Shown here one piece after another: positions 39,122-49,734 of a stretch of DNA of 64,000 bases. Positions within the stretch are counted from its first letter, which is position 1. Each line of letters opens with the position of its first letter. Source of the DNA: Comamonadaceae bacterium (GTDB lineage: Bacteria > Pseudomonadota > Gammaproteobacteria > Burkholderiales > Burkholderiaceae_C); assembly GCA_947475685.1 (NCBI GenBank), contig CANJNC010000004.1, positions 39,458 through 103,457 of the forward strand, given 5' to 3'. The translations under genes and the position numbers were made by a program. A model generated the notes under the pieces. That model was not told the origin of the DNA, did not search any database, and saw only the letters and a program-made list of their open reading frames with translations.

Positions 39122-40459
39122 TCAAGTATCTTTATAAGGGTTGTGCGTGGTTTTCATCTCAATTCTAAGTGGCGTGCCTTGCAAACCAAACTCTTTTCTA
39201 AATCGCCCTTCTAAAAACCTTTTGTACGAGTCCGTCACGTGCTCCAAAGAGTTGCCATGCACCACAATGATCGGTGGGTTCATGCCGCCTTGATGGGCAT
39301 ACCGCAATTTAGGTCGAAACATGCCCGCTCGCTTGGGCGCTTGAAATTGGACTGCTTCAAGCAACAATCGCGTCAAAATGGGTGTGGTCATTTTGCAATT
39401 CGCGGCCTTATAGGCCTGCGAAATTGAATCCCACACGGGCCCCAAGCCTTGGCGTTTGATGGCAGATATTTGGTGCAAGTTGGCAAACTTTAAAAAGGGC
39501 AACCTGGTCTCTATCGAGCGCTGCACCATCTCGCGTTGGTAGCGATCAATGGCATCCCACTTGTTCACGGCCAAGACCACCGCACGACCGCTCTCCAAAA
39601 TATAACCCGCAATGTGCGCATCTTGATCGGTGACACCTTGGGTGGCATCAAGCAGCAGCAACACCACATTGGCAGACGCAATGGCTTGCAAGGTTTTAAC
39701 GACCGAGAACTTCTCTATCGCTTCAAAGACACGCCCTTTTCTTCTGAGTCCAGCCGTGTCGATCAAATCGTACTTTTGCCCTTTGAACTCCAAGGGGACA
39801 TGGATGGCGTCGCGAGTCGTGCCCGGCAAGTCAAAGGCGACCAAGCGCTCTTCACCAAGCCAGGTGTTGATCAACGTGGATTTGCCCACATTGGGTCTGC
39901 CCGCCACCGCCAATTTGATCACTCCAGGCGTGTCCTCTGACTCACTGTCTTGCTCATCCAACTCCAGGTGCAAGGGCTCAAGCGCCAACTCCACCATGCT
40001 TCGAATGCCTTGACCATGGGCGGCGGAGACGGGGTGCACATCTCCCAAGCCCAGCTCATAAAACTCCACCAACTGAGGACCCTCTGTCATCCCCTCGGCC
40101 TTGTTGGCAACGAGCAGCGTGGGCTTGCTTAATTTACGCAAATACTTGCCTATGTCATGGTCTTGTGCAGACAGGCCCTCTCTTGCATCCACCACAAAAA
40201 TAACCACATCGGCCTCTGCAACGGCTTGGCGGGTTTGTTTGGCCATTTCTTTGTAAATACCGGAGTTGGCATCGGGCTCAAAGCCCCCTGTATCGATCAC
40301 GATGAACTCATGGACCCCCAAATGGGCGTCTCCATAATGTCGATCCCGCGTCAAACCCGCAAAGTCAGCCACGATGGCATCGCGACTCTTGGTGAGTCGG
40401 TTAAAGAGCGTAGACTTGCCCACATTGGGTCGCCCAACCAAGGCCAAAACGGGTTTCAC
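39122..40459 (-). CDS. der: Ribosome-assembly GTPase Der (EngA)
   Basis: A 445-residue protein with two tandem G domains, each opening with GRPNVGKST (about 9-17 and about 187-195), and a C-terminal KH-like domain ([20 protein letters not shown]). It acts in 50S subunit maturation. The start GTG at 40459 overlaps the bamB stop (GTGA), so translation is coupled. Both G1 and DTGG/DTAG motifs are intact. Confidence 0.97.
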   Translation of the reverse strand: MKPVLALVGRPNVGKSTLFNRLTKSRDAIVADFAGLTRDRHYGDAHLGVHEFIVIDTGGFEPDANSGIYKEMAKQTRQAVAEADVVIFVVDAREGLSAQDHDIGKYLRKLSKPTLLVANKAEGMTEGPQLVEFYELGLGDVHPVSAAHGQGIRSMVELALEPLHLELDEQDSESEDTPGVIKLAVAGRPNVGKSTLINTWLGEERLVAFDLPGTTRDAIHVPLEFKGQKYDLIDTAGLRRKGRVFEAIEKFSVVKTLQAIASANVVLLLLDATQGVTDQDAHIAGYILESGRAVVLAVNKWDAIDRYQREMVQRSIETRLPFLKFANLHQISAIKRQGLGPVWDSISQAYKAANCKMTTPILTRLLLEAVQFQAPKRAGMFRPKLRYAHQGGMNPPIIVVHGNSLEHVTDSYKRFLEGRFRKEFGLQGTPLRIEMKTTHNPYKDT

Positions 40460-41640
40460 TGGGCTTTCAACTTCACGTTTGCAGTTGACAGCTTAAAGGC
40501 CTTGATGTCCCCCGCTTTGGAAGCGTATAAAAACCCGCCCTCAATGGGCAGCAGGGTGCCCATTGAGGCCTGCGTGCGGCTGTCTGTTTTATTAAGTAGG
40601 CGTCCATCCTTCAAAGACATCAAGTAAATCACGCCCGTGCTGTCACCGATCACCAAACCTTCAGGCAAAACCAAAGGGGTGGTGAGCTTTCTGTATTTCA
40701 ACATATCGCTCTCAAAGATCTTCTCGCCCGTGGTTCTGGACCAGGCCAGGACCAAGCCGTTGCTTTGCACACCTGCAATCGCTTCATCGTTGCCCGATAG
40801 ACCTTGGTCACCATTGGAAGACCTGGACCACAACAAATTGCCCCGTTGAGCGTTCACACATCCAACTTGCGCCTGAAATGCCCGCACACACACCATGTCT
40901 CCAAATCGGTAAACTGGAGAGACCAAGTCGACCAATCGCTCCAAATCGTTCACACCCCTTGGCACCGCGATCGGGGTCTCAAACCTGGCTTGTCCACTCA
41001 AAGGGTTCAAACCCACCAAGCGGCCAGAGAACCCCACAATCAAGGTGTCTTGCACCGCCAGCAACACCCCCTTTTGATTCAAGGTGAGCGGGTCGCCCGC
41101 TTTTTGCTGGGTCCACAACAGTCTTCCAGTTTGACCATCCATGGCCACCACAGAGCGGTCAGCCATCAACACAAACACCCGCTCACCCGCCACCAGGGGG
41201 GAGGTGATGCTTTGCACACTGAGCGCACTCTTCCACAGCAAGCCCTTGGCGTCAAAGGTGAGAATTTGATTTTTTTTCGTGGTCACCGAGTAGCGCGTGC
41301 CATCTGAGCCCAGGCCTGAAGACAAGGGCTCCTTCAAATCCAAGGTCCAAAGCGTTTGACCCGTTCGAGCATCAAGCTGAGTGATGAGTCCACTGTCGGA
41401 AGCAAAGGTGATCAATGAGCCACTCACATGGGGCACCAAGAATGACCCAAAGGGGGCCAGGGAGGCACTCCAAGTGGGCTCTATTTCTTGCGCCCGTTCG
41501 GTCACAAGCACGTCCTTGGCCTGAGGTTTAGGTACAGAGGTGCAACTCGCAATCACCCCCGCCAAAAGACAAGACGCTGTCACGCACAAAACACGCTGAA
41601 GGGTCGGTTTTTTTTGTGCGGCGTCGAATTTTGCGACCAT
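40456..41640 (-). CDS. bamB: Outer-membrane assembly lipoprotein BamB
   Basis: A 394-residue PQQ-repeat beta-propeller lipoprotein. The signal peptide has a hydrophobic core at 17-30 and a lipobox ending at Cys33 (VIASC). Propeller repeats are visible ([42 protein letters not shown]). It scaffolds the BAM complex. The ATG at 41640, preceded by AAGG, is preferred over a GTG overlapping yfgM. It lies between yfgM and der, as in the wider group. Confidence 0.95.
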   Translation of the reverse strand: MVAKFDAAQKKPTLQRVLCVTASCLLAGVIASCTSVPKPQAKDVLVTERAQEIEPTWSASLAPFGSFLVPHVSGSLITFASDSGLITQLDARTGQTLWTLDLKEPLSSGLGSDGTRYSVTTKKNQILTFDAKGLLWKSALSVQSITSPLVAGERVFVLMADRSVVAMDGQTGRLLWTQQKAGDPLTLNQKGVLLAVQDTLIVGFSGRLVGLNPLSGQARFETPIAVPRGVNDLERLVDLVSPVYRFGDMVCVRAFQAQVGCVNAQRGNLLWSRSSNGDQGLSGNDEAIAGVQSNGLVLAWSRTTGEKIFESDMLKYRKLTTPLVLPEGLVIGDSTGVIYLMSLKDGRLLNKTDSRTQASMGTLLPIEGGFLYASKAGDIKAFKLSTANVKLKAQ

Positions 41641-41687
41641 GAAGGGCCTTGAATTGACCACCGACTTAAAGAGGACTTTTAGAAAGA

Positions 41688-42374
41688 TCACTCCTTCTTC
41701 TCCTTTGTCTTCACAAGATCAAGGTCAAGGGCACGCACATCCACTCCCAAACTGGCCAACTTCACCTCTATCAACTGGCGGTACTCGTCTCTCTCAGGCA
41801 TGCTGCTCCAAGCTTGTTGGAAATGGGTTTTGGCCTCCTCAATTTTCTTTTCTTGAAGATCAATGTCCCCCAAACGATCCATCGACAAGGGCTCAAAGGC
41901 TTTGGGAAAAGGCTTTAAGAGCCATTCACGCGCTTGGTCCCATTTTTTACTCTCCATGGCCAAGGCCGACAAGCGAAGTCTGGCCAACGCAATCAGCCCT
42001 TCATCTGCCGCGTGCTCTTTGACCCAGAGCAAATTTTTCTGGGCCGCATCCACGGCTTGATGCTCCGAAAAAAAGCGTGCACCCATGAGGCTCGCATGAT
42101 GCGTATAGGTGGCACGAGCAAACTTGTCTTGCATGTCAGCCAGCGCTCTCGTCAGGAGCGCTTGGTCCTGTGAGAGCACCGCGCGCTCGACTGTCTCGTA
42201 AAGCACCGAGGCTTGAGCCGCTTGCTTTCTTTGCCAAAATTGCCAACCTGTCCAAGCACTGTATGCCAACAAGACGGCCACAAGGGCCCAAGTCAGGGCC
42301 GCTCCCCACGTGCTCCAAAAGTGTTTCAATTCATCAATTTGTTCTTGTTCTTCAAGATCGAGGTGAGAAGCCAT
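41688..42374 (-). CDS. yfgM: YfgM-like TPR protein (inner-membrane, periplasmic domain)
   Basis: A 228-residue protein with a short cytoplasmic N-terminus (LDLEEQEQIDELKHFWSTWG), one membrane helix (about 25-42) and a periplasmic helical domain with TPR-like segments. YfgM associates with SecYEG and PpiD chaperones. The ATG at 42374 gives the standard N-terminus; an upstream in-frame start adds unrelated hydrophobic residues. Its genomic position between hisS and bamB is the family's usual place. Confidence 0.92.
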   Translation of the reverse strand: MASHLDLEEQEQIDELKHFWSTWGAALTWALVAVLLAYSAWTGWQFWQRKQAAQASVLYETVERAVLSQDQALLTRALADMQDKFARATYTHHASLMGARFFSEHQAVDAAQKNLLWVKEHAADEGLIALARLRLSALAMESKKWDQAREWLLKPFPKAFEPLSMDRLGDIDLQEKKIEEAKTHFQQAWSSMPERDEYRQLIEVKLASLGVDVRALDLDLVKTKEKKE

Positions 42375-42539
42375 AAGTGATAAAAAAATTAAATTAACAA
42401 AAAAAGAAAAGACTGCTTTGGCATTCCAACCCCACACCGCTTCGGGTCAGGTTAGGGTCAGACAGCCTCAAAGTCACTCACGATCCATCCACAAAAGAGG
42501 CCAATAGCCTCCAAGCCCACTGGCCCCTCCCGCCCAAAG

Positions 42540-43898
42540 CTAGCTTTTGGGGTGCAAGCTCGATTGTAGAGCCTTCCCCCACTGATCAATGTCTTTTAAC
42601 AACTCAACCCGCTGCAAGCCCTGCCCATCTCTGAGGGACTTGACGGTGACACACCCCGTGGCGAGCTCATCTGAGCCAAAAATCAACGCATACATCGCGC
42701 CAGAGCTGTCCGCTCGCTTGAATTGAGACTTCATGCTCCCCACGTGCTGCCAAGGCGTCTTGTCGTCCAAGCTGGCAAGCTTGCCCTCCTCGGGCTTGGC
42801 TTGACCCAAAGAGGGGGCGTGCATCTGCACTTTAAGCCCCAAGCGCCTCAAAGACTCCACGGCTTTAAAAACCACTGGGAAACTTTGTGCTTGCGGCACA
42901 ATGGCAAAACAATCCAATGGGGCCACACTTTGAGCCAGGCCTTGTGCTTTGATCAATTCCAACACCCGCTCTACGCCAAACGCCCAACCCACGGCAGGAG
43001 CTGGCTTGCCGCCGAGTTGCTCAATCAAGTAATCGTAGCGACCGCCCCCACAAAGGGTCCCTTGTGAGCCCAAACTTTGGGTCACGAACTCAAAAACGGT
43101 TAAATTGTAATAATCCATGCCCCTGACCAACCTGGGGTTGAGGGTATAGGCCACGCCATTGGCATCCAAAATCGCCTTCAAGCTCTCAAAGTGCGCCAAT
43201 GACGTCTGCCCTAAAAAGTCAATCAATCTTGGTGCTGCGTTCACCAAACCTTGAAGATCTGGGTTTTTGGTGTCCAAAATTCTCAAGGGATTGGTATGCA
43301 AGCGTCTCTTGGCTTCCTCATCGAGCAGTTGAGCGTGGTCTTGCAAATAAGCAATCAAGGCCTGTCTGTGCTGGGCACGCTCTGGCGGTTGACCCAAACT
43401 GTTGAGCTCCAAGCGAACGTCCTTTAAGCCCAGGTGTTGCCACAATGCATGGGCCATCAAAATCAACTCTGCATCCAACTCCGGCCCCGCAAAGCCCAGC
43501 GCCTCGGCACCCATTTGATGAAACTGCCTGTAGCGACCTCGCTGGGGCCTTTCGTGCCTAAACATAGGGCCCATGTAGTACAGGCGCCTGGGTGCATCGT
43601 AGAGCAAATTGTTCTCTACCACGCTGCGCACCACGCCCGCAGTCGCCTCAGGGCGCAAAGTGAGTTGCTCGCCATTCAATCGATCCTCAAAGGAGTACAT
43701 CTCCTTTTCAACAATATCGGTGACTTCGCCCAAACCCCGAACAAAAAGAGCCGTGGGCTCGACAATGGGTGTGCGTATGTTGGAGTAGGCATAGGCGTGC
43801 ATCAGATCTCGCACCTGTGCCTCAAGCCACTCCCACAGATAGGAGTCCTTGGGTAGCACATCGTTCATGCCTTTGACGGCGGTTATTTTCTCGGTCAT
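42540..43898 (-). CDS. hisS: Histidyl-tRNA synthetase
   Basis: A 452-residue class II synthetase. It starts [13 protein letters not shown]. Motif 2 is [16 protein letters not shown], the HisA box is [15 protein letters not shown], and motif 3 is [12 protein letters not shown]. The C-terminal anticodon-binding domain carries an added loop around [18 protein letters not shown] compared with the shorter loop I expect for relatives. The enzyme charges tRNA-His. It lies between ispG and yfgM. Confidence 0.96.
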   Translation of the reverse strand: MTEKITAVKGMNDVLPKDSYLWEWLEAQVRDLMHAYAYSNIRTPIVEPTALFVRGLGEVTDIVEKEMYSFEDRLNGEQLTLRPEATAGVVRSVVENNLLYDAPRRLYYMGPMFRHERPQRGRYRQFHQMGAEALGFAGPELDAELILMAHALWQHLGLKDVRLELNSLGQPPERAQHRQALIAYLQDHAQLLDEEAKRRLHTNPLRILDTKNPDLQGLVNAAPRLIDFLGQTSLAHFESLKAILDANGVAYTLNPRLVRGMDYYNLTVFEFVTQSLGSQGTLCGGGRYDYLIEQLGGKPAPAVGWAFGVERVLELIKAQGLAQSVAPLDCFAIVPQAQSFPVVFKAVESLRRLGLKVQMHAPSLGQAKPEEGKLASLDDKTPWQHVGSMKSQFKRADSSGAMYALIFGSDELATGCVTVKSLRDGQGLQRVELLKDIDQWGKALQSSLHPKS

Positions 43899-44094
43899 AT
43901 TGCGATCTGTGGAAATGAAAGTCTGCTAGGGGCATGGCCCGTTGACATGAATGATCTGAGCTTGGGGCCAAGCACCCTGGCCCTTGAAGCCTCTCACCCC
44001 TCAAAAGGTGCTTTGGGCTTGTCGTGTTCTTTTGCGGTTATTTTAAGCGATAGCGCTCCTTAGAAAAACCAAATGGAGCGCACGCTTTGGAGAC

Positions 44095-45354
44095 TCAGAC
44101 GGTGCTGTATTTTTTCTGAATATAGCTCTCAACGAGCTGGTGAAACTCCTTGGCAATGTGTTCCCCCCTTAGGGTGAGTGCCTTCTCGCCATCGATAAAG
44201 ACAGGTGCCGCTGGCGCCTCGCCTGTGCCTGGCAGGCTGATGCCAATATCGGCGTGTTTGCTCTCTCCGGGCCCGTTCACAATGCAACCCATCACCGCCA
44301 CCTTTAAATTCTCAACGCCTGGGTACTGCGCACGCCACACAGGCATTTGAGCCCTCAAGTAGTCATCGATCTCTTTGGCAAGTTCTTGAAACGTGGTGCT
44401 GGTTGTTCGACCACATCCTGGGCAAGCGGTGACGCTGGGTACAAACTTTCTCATCCCCAAGGACTGCAAAATCTCTGCTGCAATCACCACCTCTTGCGTT
44501 CTGGCCTCACCGGGCTGAGGCGTCAAAGAGACACGGATGGTGTCCCCAATGCCTTCTTGCAACAAAAGCGACAAAGCCACGCTTGAGGCCACCGTGCCTT
44601 TGGTGCCCATGCCCGCCTCTGTCAGCCCCAGGTGCAAAGGGTGCGTACTTCGAAGAGCGAGTTGGCGGTAAACCGCAACCAAATCTTGCACGCCTGAGAC
44701 TTTGCAACTGAGCAAAATTTGTTCTGCAGGCAAACCCAACTCCACAGCCCTTTGGGCCGATTGGGTGGCAGACTGAATCAAGGCTTCATACATGACTTGC
44801 CTGGCTTCAAAAGGCTTGGCTCGCTTGGCGTTGATGTCCATGAGACTGGCAAGCAACTCTTGATCCAAACTGCCCCAATTCACGCCAATTCTCACGGCCT
44901 TTTTGAGCCTGGCTGCCACTTCAACCATTTGAGCAAACTGCTTGTCGTGTTTGTCACCTTTGCCTACATTGCCTGGATTGATGCGGTACTTGGACAAGCT
45001 TTCTGCACAAGCGGGGTAGTCGCTCAACAAGCGGTGACCGTTGTAATGAAAGTCCCCAATCAAAGGCACATCGATGCCCATTCGATCCAAATGCTCGCGA
45101 ATGTGGGGCACGGCTTGCGCAGCCTCTGGGGTATTGACCGTGATGCGCACAAGCTCTGAGCCCGCAATGGCCAGCTCTTTGACTTGAATGGCGGTCCCAA
45201 TCACATCGACCGTATCTGTATTGGTCATGGACTGAATGCGCACAGGCGCATCGGCCCCAACCGTCACCACGTTGGAGCCCCAAGAGATTCGAGCAGTTTT
45301 GGTTCTGCGCTTGGCCGGCTCAGACAAGGCAATGGACTCGTGTTCGTGCATCAT
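44095..45354 (-). CDS. ispG: 4-hydroxy-3-methylbut-2-enyl diphosphate synthase
   Basis: A 420-residue 4Fe-4S enzyme of the MEP isoprenoid pathway. The N-terminal TIM-barrel half ([27 protein letters not shown]) is followed by the cluster motif ACPGCGRT and GCIVNGPGE. The start is ATG at 45354 (or the next ATG); an upstream ORF extension has no family similarity. The 185-base gap before hisS holds a hairpin (GCGCTCC/GGAGCGC, 44053-44081). Upstream is rlmN with only about 150 bases between. Confidence 0.95.
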   Translation of the reverse strand: MMHEHESIALSEPAKRRTKTARISWGSNVVTVGADAPVRIQSMTNTDTVDVIGTAIQVKELAIAGSELVRITVNTPEAAQAVPHIREHLDRMGIDVPLIGDFHYNGHRLLSDYPACAESLSKYRINPGNVGKGDKHDKQFAQMVEVAARLKKAVRIGVNWGSLDQELLASLMDINAKRAKPFEARQVMYEALIQSATQSAQRAVELGLPAEQILLSCKVSGVQDLVAVYRQLALRSTHPLHLGLTEAGMGTKGTVASSVALSLLLQEGIGDTIRVSLTPQPGEARTQEVVIAAEILQSLGMRKFVPSVTACPGCGRTTSTTFQELAKEIDDYLRAQMPVWRAQYPGVENLKVAVMGCIVNGPGESKHADIGISLPGTGEAPAAPVFIDGEKALTLRGEHIAKEFHQLVESYIQKKYSTV

Positions 45355-45504
45355 GTTTAATAAAATAAAGAAGTGAAAGAAATAGCGCTCTGTTAAAGCA
45401 TTGAGCAGCCTTTTATTTTTCAAAGATGAGTGTAGATGATTTGCAGCCCAATTGCGACAAGGGGTTTTTCCTAAAAAAGTGCAGGTCTGAGACTTTTTTC
45501 TGGT

Positions 45505-46650
45505 CTAGGAGAGGTCTGTTGCAATGGAGATCACTTTGCCTTTCGCGCGACGCACATGAATGGAAGTTCTGTCTTGAATCTCCCCTGCCAACTGACCGCA
45601 AGCCGCGTCAATGTCCTCGCCTCGGGTCTTTCGAACCGTACAAACCAGTCCCGCATCCAGCAATGCATCGCTAAAACGTTTGATCTGAGCGGGGTTTGAA
45701 CGCTTTAAGCCCGACTCTTTGAAGGGATTGAAAGGGATTAAATTGATTTTGCAAGGAAAATTGGCGCCCTTAGCGGGCCTGAGCAAATCGATCAAGGCAT
45801 CGATGTGCCCCTCTTGGTCGTTCACCCCGTCAAGCAAACAGTACTCCAAAGTCACAAAGTCTCTGGGGGCATATCTCAAATAAGCCCGACAGGCGTCCAA
45901 AACTTGCGCTATGGGGTACTTCCTGTTCAAGGGAACCAATTCATCCCTGAGCGCGTCGCTTGGCGCATGAAGCGACAAGGCCAAGGCCACGGGTGCATCC
46001 AATCCAAGCCTCTCGATCATGGGCACCACGCCAGAGGTCGACACCGTGGTGCGCCTGCGAGATAAACCGTAGGCATGGTCATCGAGCATGATTTTCAAAG
46101 CGGGCACCAAATTGTCGTAATTTTGCAAAGGCTCACCCATTCCCATCATCACCACATTGGTGATGATGCGCTGCTGCGTTGAGCCTTGATCCAGTTGTTT
46201 TCTAAGCGTGTGCTCGGCAAACCACAGTTGAGAGATGATCTCAGCGGTCGTCAAGTTGCGGCTAAAGCCTTGGTATCCCGTTGAGCAAAAGGTGCAACCC
46301 ACGGCACAACCGGCTTGAGAAGAAATGCACAGTGTGCCCCGATCGCTCTCTGGAATGTAGACCGTCTCGATCGCATTGCCCTGGCCAACATCAAAGAGCC
46401 ACTTGATCACTCCGTCTTTGCTTTTGTGCTCTGCGATCAAGGGCAAGGCTTGAACGTGAGCGGCAGTCTTTAATTTTTCTCTGAGCGATTTGGCCAAGTC
46501 GCTCATTTGCTCAAAGTCTTGCAGACCCCTTTGATGAATCCAGCGAAACAATTGCGTCGCTCGAAAAGGCTTCTCCCCAAGTCCTTGAGCAAACTCAATC
46601 ATGGCCGCGCGATCAAAATCCAATAACTGTTGCACTATAGCTTCTTTCAA
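45505..46650 (-). CDS. rlmN: Dual-specificity RNA methyltransferase RlmN
   Basis: A radical SAM enzyme of about 381 residues that adds a C2 methyl to adenosine 2503 of 23S rRNA and to A37 of some tRNAs. It has [18 protein letters not shown], the cluster motif [23 protein letters not shown] and a C-terminal cysteine in CTVRKTRG. The start is unsure: TTG at 46650 (AAGG 8 bases upstream) or GTG at 46635; the long upstream extension to 46785 looks like leader sequence and contains a perfect GCTCACA hairpin (46752-46769). Confidence 0.93.
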   Translation of the reverse strand: MKEAIVQQLLDFDRAAMIEFAQGLGEKPFRATQLFRWIHQRGLQDFEQMSDLAKSLREKLKTAAHVQALPLIAEHKSKDGVIKWLFDVGQGNAIETVYIPESDRGTLCISSQAGCAVGCTFCSTGYQGFSRNLTTAEIISQLWFAEHTLRKQLDQGSTQQRIITNVVMMGMGEPLQNYDNLVPALKIMLDDHAYGLSRRRTTVSTSGVVPMIERLGLDAPVALALSLHAPSDALRDELVPLNRKYPIAQVLDACRAYLRYAPRDFVTLEYCLLDGVNDQEGHIDALIDLLRPAKGANFPCKINLIPFNPFKESGLKRSNPAQIKRFSDALLDAGLVCTVRKTRGEDIDAACGQLAGEIQDRTSIHVRRAKGKVISIATDLS

Positions 46651-46837
46651 TGTGAGCGCCTTGATGCAAGAGCGCCGGACCAAAGCCCTTTTCCCCAAGC
46701 TTAACACCACCAGCAATGACTGCCTGCCCCCAAATGCACAAAGCCCAAGCTGCTCACAGCGATGTGAGCCGTTTGGGCAAAGCACAAATTAAATACAAAG
46801 ACCAAAGACCGAGGGGCCGCGGGTCTATCAACTTTTT

Positions 46838-47263
46838 TTAGTGCGCAAAGACGTTCATGCCCGCAAAAAAGAAAGCGATCTCTTCTTTGGCTGTATCCAC
46901 CCCATCAGAGCCATGAACCGCATTGGCATCAATGCTGTCGGCAAAATCAGCACGGATGGTGCCCGCAGCGGCCTTCTTGGGATCTGTGGCTCCCATCAGA
47001 TCACGGTTTTTGGCAATGGCGCCTTCACCTTGGAGGCACTGAATCATCACAGGGCCTGAAATCATGAACTCGACCAAATCTTTAAAGAAAGGGCGGTCTT
47101 TGTGCACGGCATAAAAAGCCTCTGCCTCACCCCTGGACAAATGCGCCATGCGAGCTGCAACGACCTTCAAGCCAGCCGCCTCAAAACGGGCGTAAATTTG
47201 ACCAATTACGTTTTTGGCAACCGCATCGGGCTTGATGATAGAGAGGGTTCTTTCGATAGACAT
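46838..47263 (-). CDS. ndk: Nucleoside diphosphate kinase
   Basis: A 141-residue kinase that balances nucleoside triphosphates through a phosphohistidine. The nucleotide-binding start is [18 protein letters not shown] and the active-site His117 is in NAVHGSD. The ATG at 47263 has AGGAAAA upstream and gives the standard N-terminus. Normal length. It precedes rlmN as in other Burkholderiales. Confidence 0.97.
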   Translation of the reverse strand: MSIERTLSIIKPDAVAKNVIGQIYARFEAAGLKVVAARMAHLSRGEAEAFYAVHKDRPFFKDLVEFMISGPVMIQCLQGEGAIAKNRDLMGATDPKKAAAGTIRADFADSIDANAVHGSDGVDTAKEEIAFFFAGMNVFAH

Positions 47264-47466
47264 TTGAAGTTTTCCTAAATCGGTTGAATAAATTCGCCCC
47301 GTTGTGCGCCTACAAAGCACCAAAATGTGCTCTAAAGCTCGGGATAACCCGCTATTTTAGCCCAAAGCCTGCACCAGTTTGAACCCATCTGTGAGCAAGC
47401 GGTTTAAAAAAGGAGCATCTTTGTAAAAAAAGAAGCCTCTTGCATCGGTTTTTAAGCGAAAGGCCT

Positions 47467-48777
47467 CTATCTGCGACCTTTTTTGGGCCCTGAAGGACCA
47501 GAGCGCGCCGGTCCGTACCCAGCTTTTTCTCTTCTTTGTTTGTTCAAACTGTCCACGCCAATGTAGCCCACGGATGTTTTCATGGGATCGGGTTGTGAGG
47601 CGACTTTGGGCTTGGCTCCTCGCCCCTTGGGCTGAGACAGGCCAAAGGCTGAGCCCTCTGGCGCATGGCGATCCGACGATGGCGCTCTGGGGTAAGACGC
47701 TCTTGGGCCTGCTCCCTTTTGTCCAGGTCTGGCGCGATTGACTTTGGGGGCGCGCGCAGCAAGGCTTGCGCGGTCTGATCCGAGCCCTTGGGTCTCGTTC
47801 AAGCCACAAGCTTGTATCAATGCCCTGATATCGGATTCATCCAACTCCATGAATGCGCCGCGTTTAAGGCCTCTGGGTAAAACCATCTGACCATAGCGAA
47901 TTCGGATCAAACGCGAGACCGCGTGACCCACAGCCTCGATCATTCTTCTGACCTCTCGGTTTCTCCCCTCACTGATGGTGACACGGTACCAACAATTCGA
48001 CCCCTCGCCTCCGCCATCTTCTAGAGAACCAAACTTGGCTGGCCCATCTTCGAGCTGAACACCATCGAGCAACTGCTGCTTTTCCTCTTTGGACAAAGCG
48101 CCCAAAACACGAACCGCATACTCTCGCTCCAAGCCAAACCTGGGGTGCATCAACTGATTGGCCAACTGGCCGTTGCTTGTGAAAAGTAGCAAGCCCTCTG
48201 TGTTCAAGTCAAGTCTTCCAACAGACTGCCATTTGCCATGCTGAAGACGCGGCAACTTCCTAAAAACTGTGGGCCTATTTTGAGGGTCGTCGTGCGTGAC
48301 CACCTCTCCAGCAGGCTTGTGGTAAGCGATGACCCGCGTAGGAGGTGGGGATACACGCACATGAATTGCGCGCCCATTGACTTTGACTTGATCGCCAAAT
48401 TGAATACGCTGACCAATGTGAGCGGGGACGTTGTTCACAGAGATTCTGCCCTCAATGATCAACTGCTCCATCTCCAATCTCGAGCCCAAGCCCGCTTGGG
48501 CCAGGACTTTGTGCAGTTTAGGCGACTCAGGCTGAGGCAACAAAACTCGTTTGGTGAGCACCAGATCCTCGTGCTCAATGTGCTCATCAAACTCCCCAGA
48601 CACCACATCAGAGAACAAGATTGGCGTGGGCTGTGCATTGGGTTCACCATCAGAGCCCAAAGGCTTGCCTTGCAGGCTTTGGCCCTCCTTGACCAGCAAG
48701 GCCTCTGATGCAGGACCGATGGGCAAGCCTTGGGTCTCTTGCGCATTTGAATCATCTGTGTGTTGCGGTTCTTGCAT
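47467..48777 (-). CDS. rluB: 23S rRNA pseudouridine synthase RluB-like
   Basis: A 436-residue RsuA-family pseudouridine synthase. A charged N-terminal extension of about 85 residues precedes an S4-like domain (KLHKVLAQAGLGSRLEMEQLI). The catalytic motif is GRLDLNTEGLLLFT (catalytic Asp). A basic, Pro/Gly/Lys-rich tail of about 100 residues follows, typical of this subgroup. It modifies U2605 of 23S rRNA. It is paired with scpB upstream, a widespread arrangement. The ATG at 48777 is used. Confidence 0.93.
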   Translation of the reverse strand: MQEPQHTDDSNAQETQGLPIGPASEALLVKEGQSLQGKPLGSDGEPNAQPTPILFSDVVSGEFDEHIEHEDLVLTKRVLLPQPESPKLHKVLAQAGLGSRLEMEQLIIEGRISVNNVPAHIGQRIQFGDQVKVNGRAIHVRVSPPPTRVIAYHKPAGEVVTHDDPQNRPTVFRKLPRLQHGKWQSVGRLDLNTEGLLLFTSNGQLANQLMHPRFGLEREYAVRVLGALSKEEKQQLLDGVQLEDGPAKFGSLEDGGGEGSNCWYRVTISEGRNREVRRMIEAVGHAVSRLIRIRYGQMVLPRGLKRGAFMELDESDIRALIQACGLNETQGLGSDRASLAARAPKVNRARPGQKGAGPRASYPRAPSSDRHAPEGSAFGLSQPKGRGAKPKVASQPDPMKTSVGYIGVDSLNKQRREKAGYGPARSGPSGPKKGRR

Positions 48778-48857
48778 CAAAATACTCTGTTGTTATAAGA
48801 AAGATGTGGCATGCCCCGAAAAGGACTTGATGCCCTGGTGAGACGCTCTTAGGCCAC

Positions 48858-49571
48858 TCAATCTGGGGTTTGTTCCGCGCTTTGAGCGCTTGCTGGATCG
48901 GGGCTCACCGACTCAAGCAAGGCTTGGGCATTGGGCGGTGCGGCTTCTTGACCTTCAACCCCAAGTTCAACACTTGAGGGATCAGACTCTTTGGGCAAGG
49001 ACGCGTTTTCTTCAAGCTCTTGCAAAGCATCCATTTGCGTCAAGGCAACAAGTGCATGGGCATCTAAATCGACAGACTTCAACTCCTCGACTGAATGCAG
49101 GCCCAAGTCGTCTAAAAAATGCTTGGTGGTGGCAAACAGTGCTGGGCGGCCCACAGTCTCTTTGTGACCGATGACTTCAACCCAACCTCGATCTTCCAAT
49201 TGCTTGATCACCAAGGAGTTGATGGTGACACCTCGAATGTCCTCCATCTGGGCGCGAGTCACAGGTTGGCGATGGGCAATGATCGCCAAGGTCTCCAACA
49301 CAGCGCGGCTGTATTTGGGCGGCTTTTCTGGGTGCAAACGATCCAAATATGTACGCATATGCGCACGGCTTTGAAAGCGCCAACCGCTGGCAACCTCAAC
49401 CAACTCAACGCCCTTGTCGCTCCAATCGGCTTGAAGGTGACTCAAAAGCGTTTTAATGGTATCAAGCCCCACTTCTTGCGCAAACAACACCCCCATCTCC
49501 TTGATGGTCATGGGTTGCATTGCACAAATCAAAGCGGTTTCAAGGACCCTTTTGGCATCCAAGGTATTCAT
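48858..49571 (-). CDS. scpB: Segregation and condensation protein B
   Basis: A 237-residue kleisin-interacting winged-helix protein. It opens VLETALICAMQPMTIKEM and contains KYSRAVLETLAIIAHRQPVTRAQMEDIRG and GRPALFATT, the ScpB core. The C-terminal 60 residues are acidic and low complexity. It works with ScpA and SMC in chromosome compaction; neither is in the window. GGAG lies 7 bases before the ATG. It is followed by rluB on the same strand. Confidence 0.94.
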   Translation of the reverse strand: MNTLDAKRVLETALICAMQPMTIKEMGVLFAQEVGLDTIKTLLSHLQADWSDKGVELVEVASGWRFQSRAHMRTYLDRLHPEKPPKYSRAVLETLAIIAHRQPVTRAQMEDIRGVTINSLVIKQLEDRGWVEVIGHKETVGRPALFATTKHFLDDLGLHSVEELKSVDLDAHALVALTQMDALQELEENASLPKESDPSSVELGVEGQEAAPPNAQALLESVSPDPASAQSAEQTPD

Positions 49572-49734
49572 CTCATGCTCCGAACAGAAAAAATAGACGC
49601 GCTGTCTATAAAAAAAGAAAAAAAAGGGGTGACGCCCAGTTGATGGGCCAGTGAGTCTTAAAAAAACTCAAACATAAAAACCCATTGCAAGCTCAGTGCT
49701 TTAAACCCATACCTGGATTGAGACTTCAGTCCCT

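Noticed and set aside
47357..47809. 150-residue frame overlapping the rluB tail
   Set aside because: Low-complexity out-of-frame reading of the basic RluB tail; no independent start signal.
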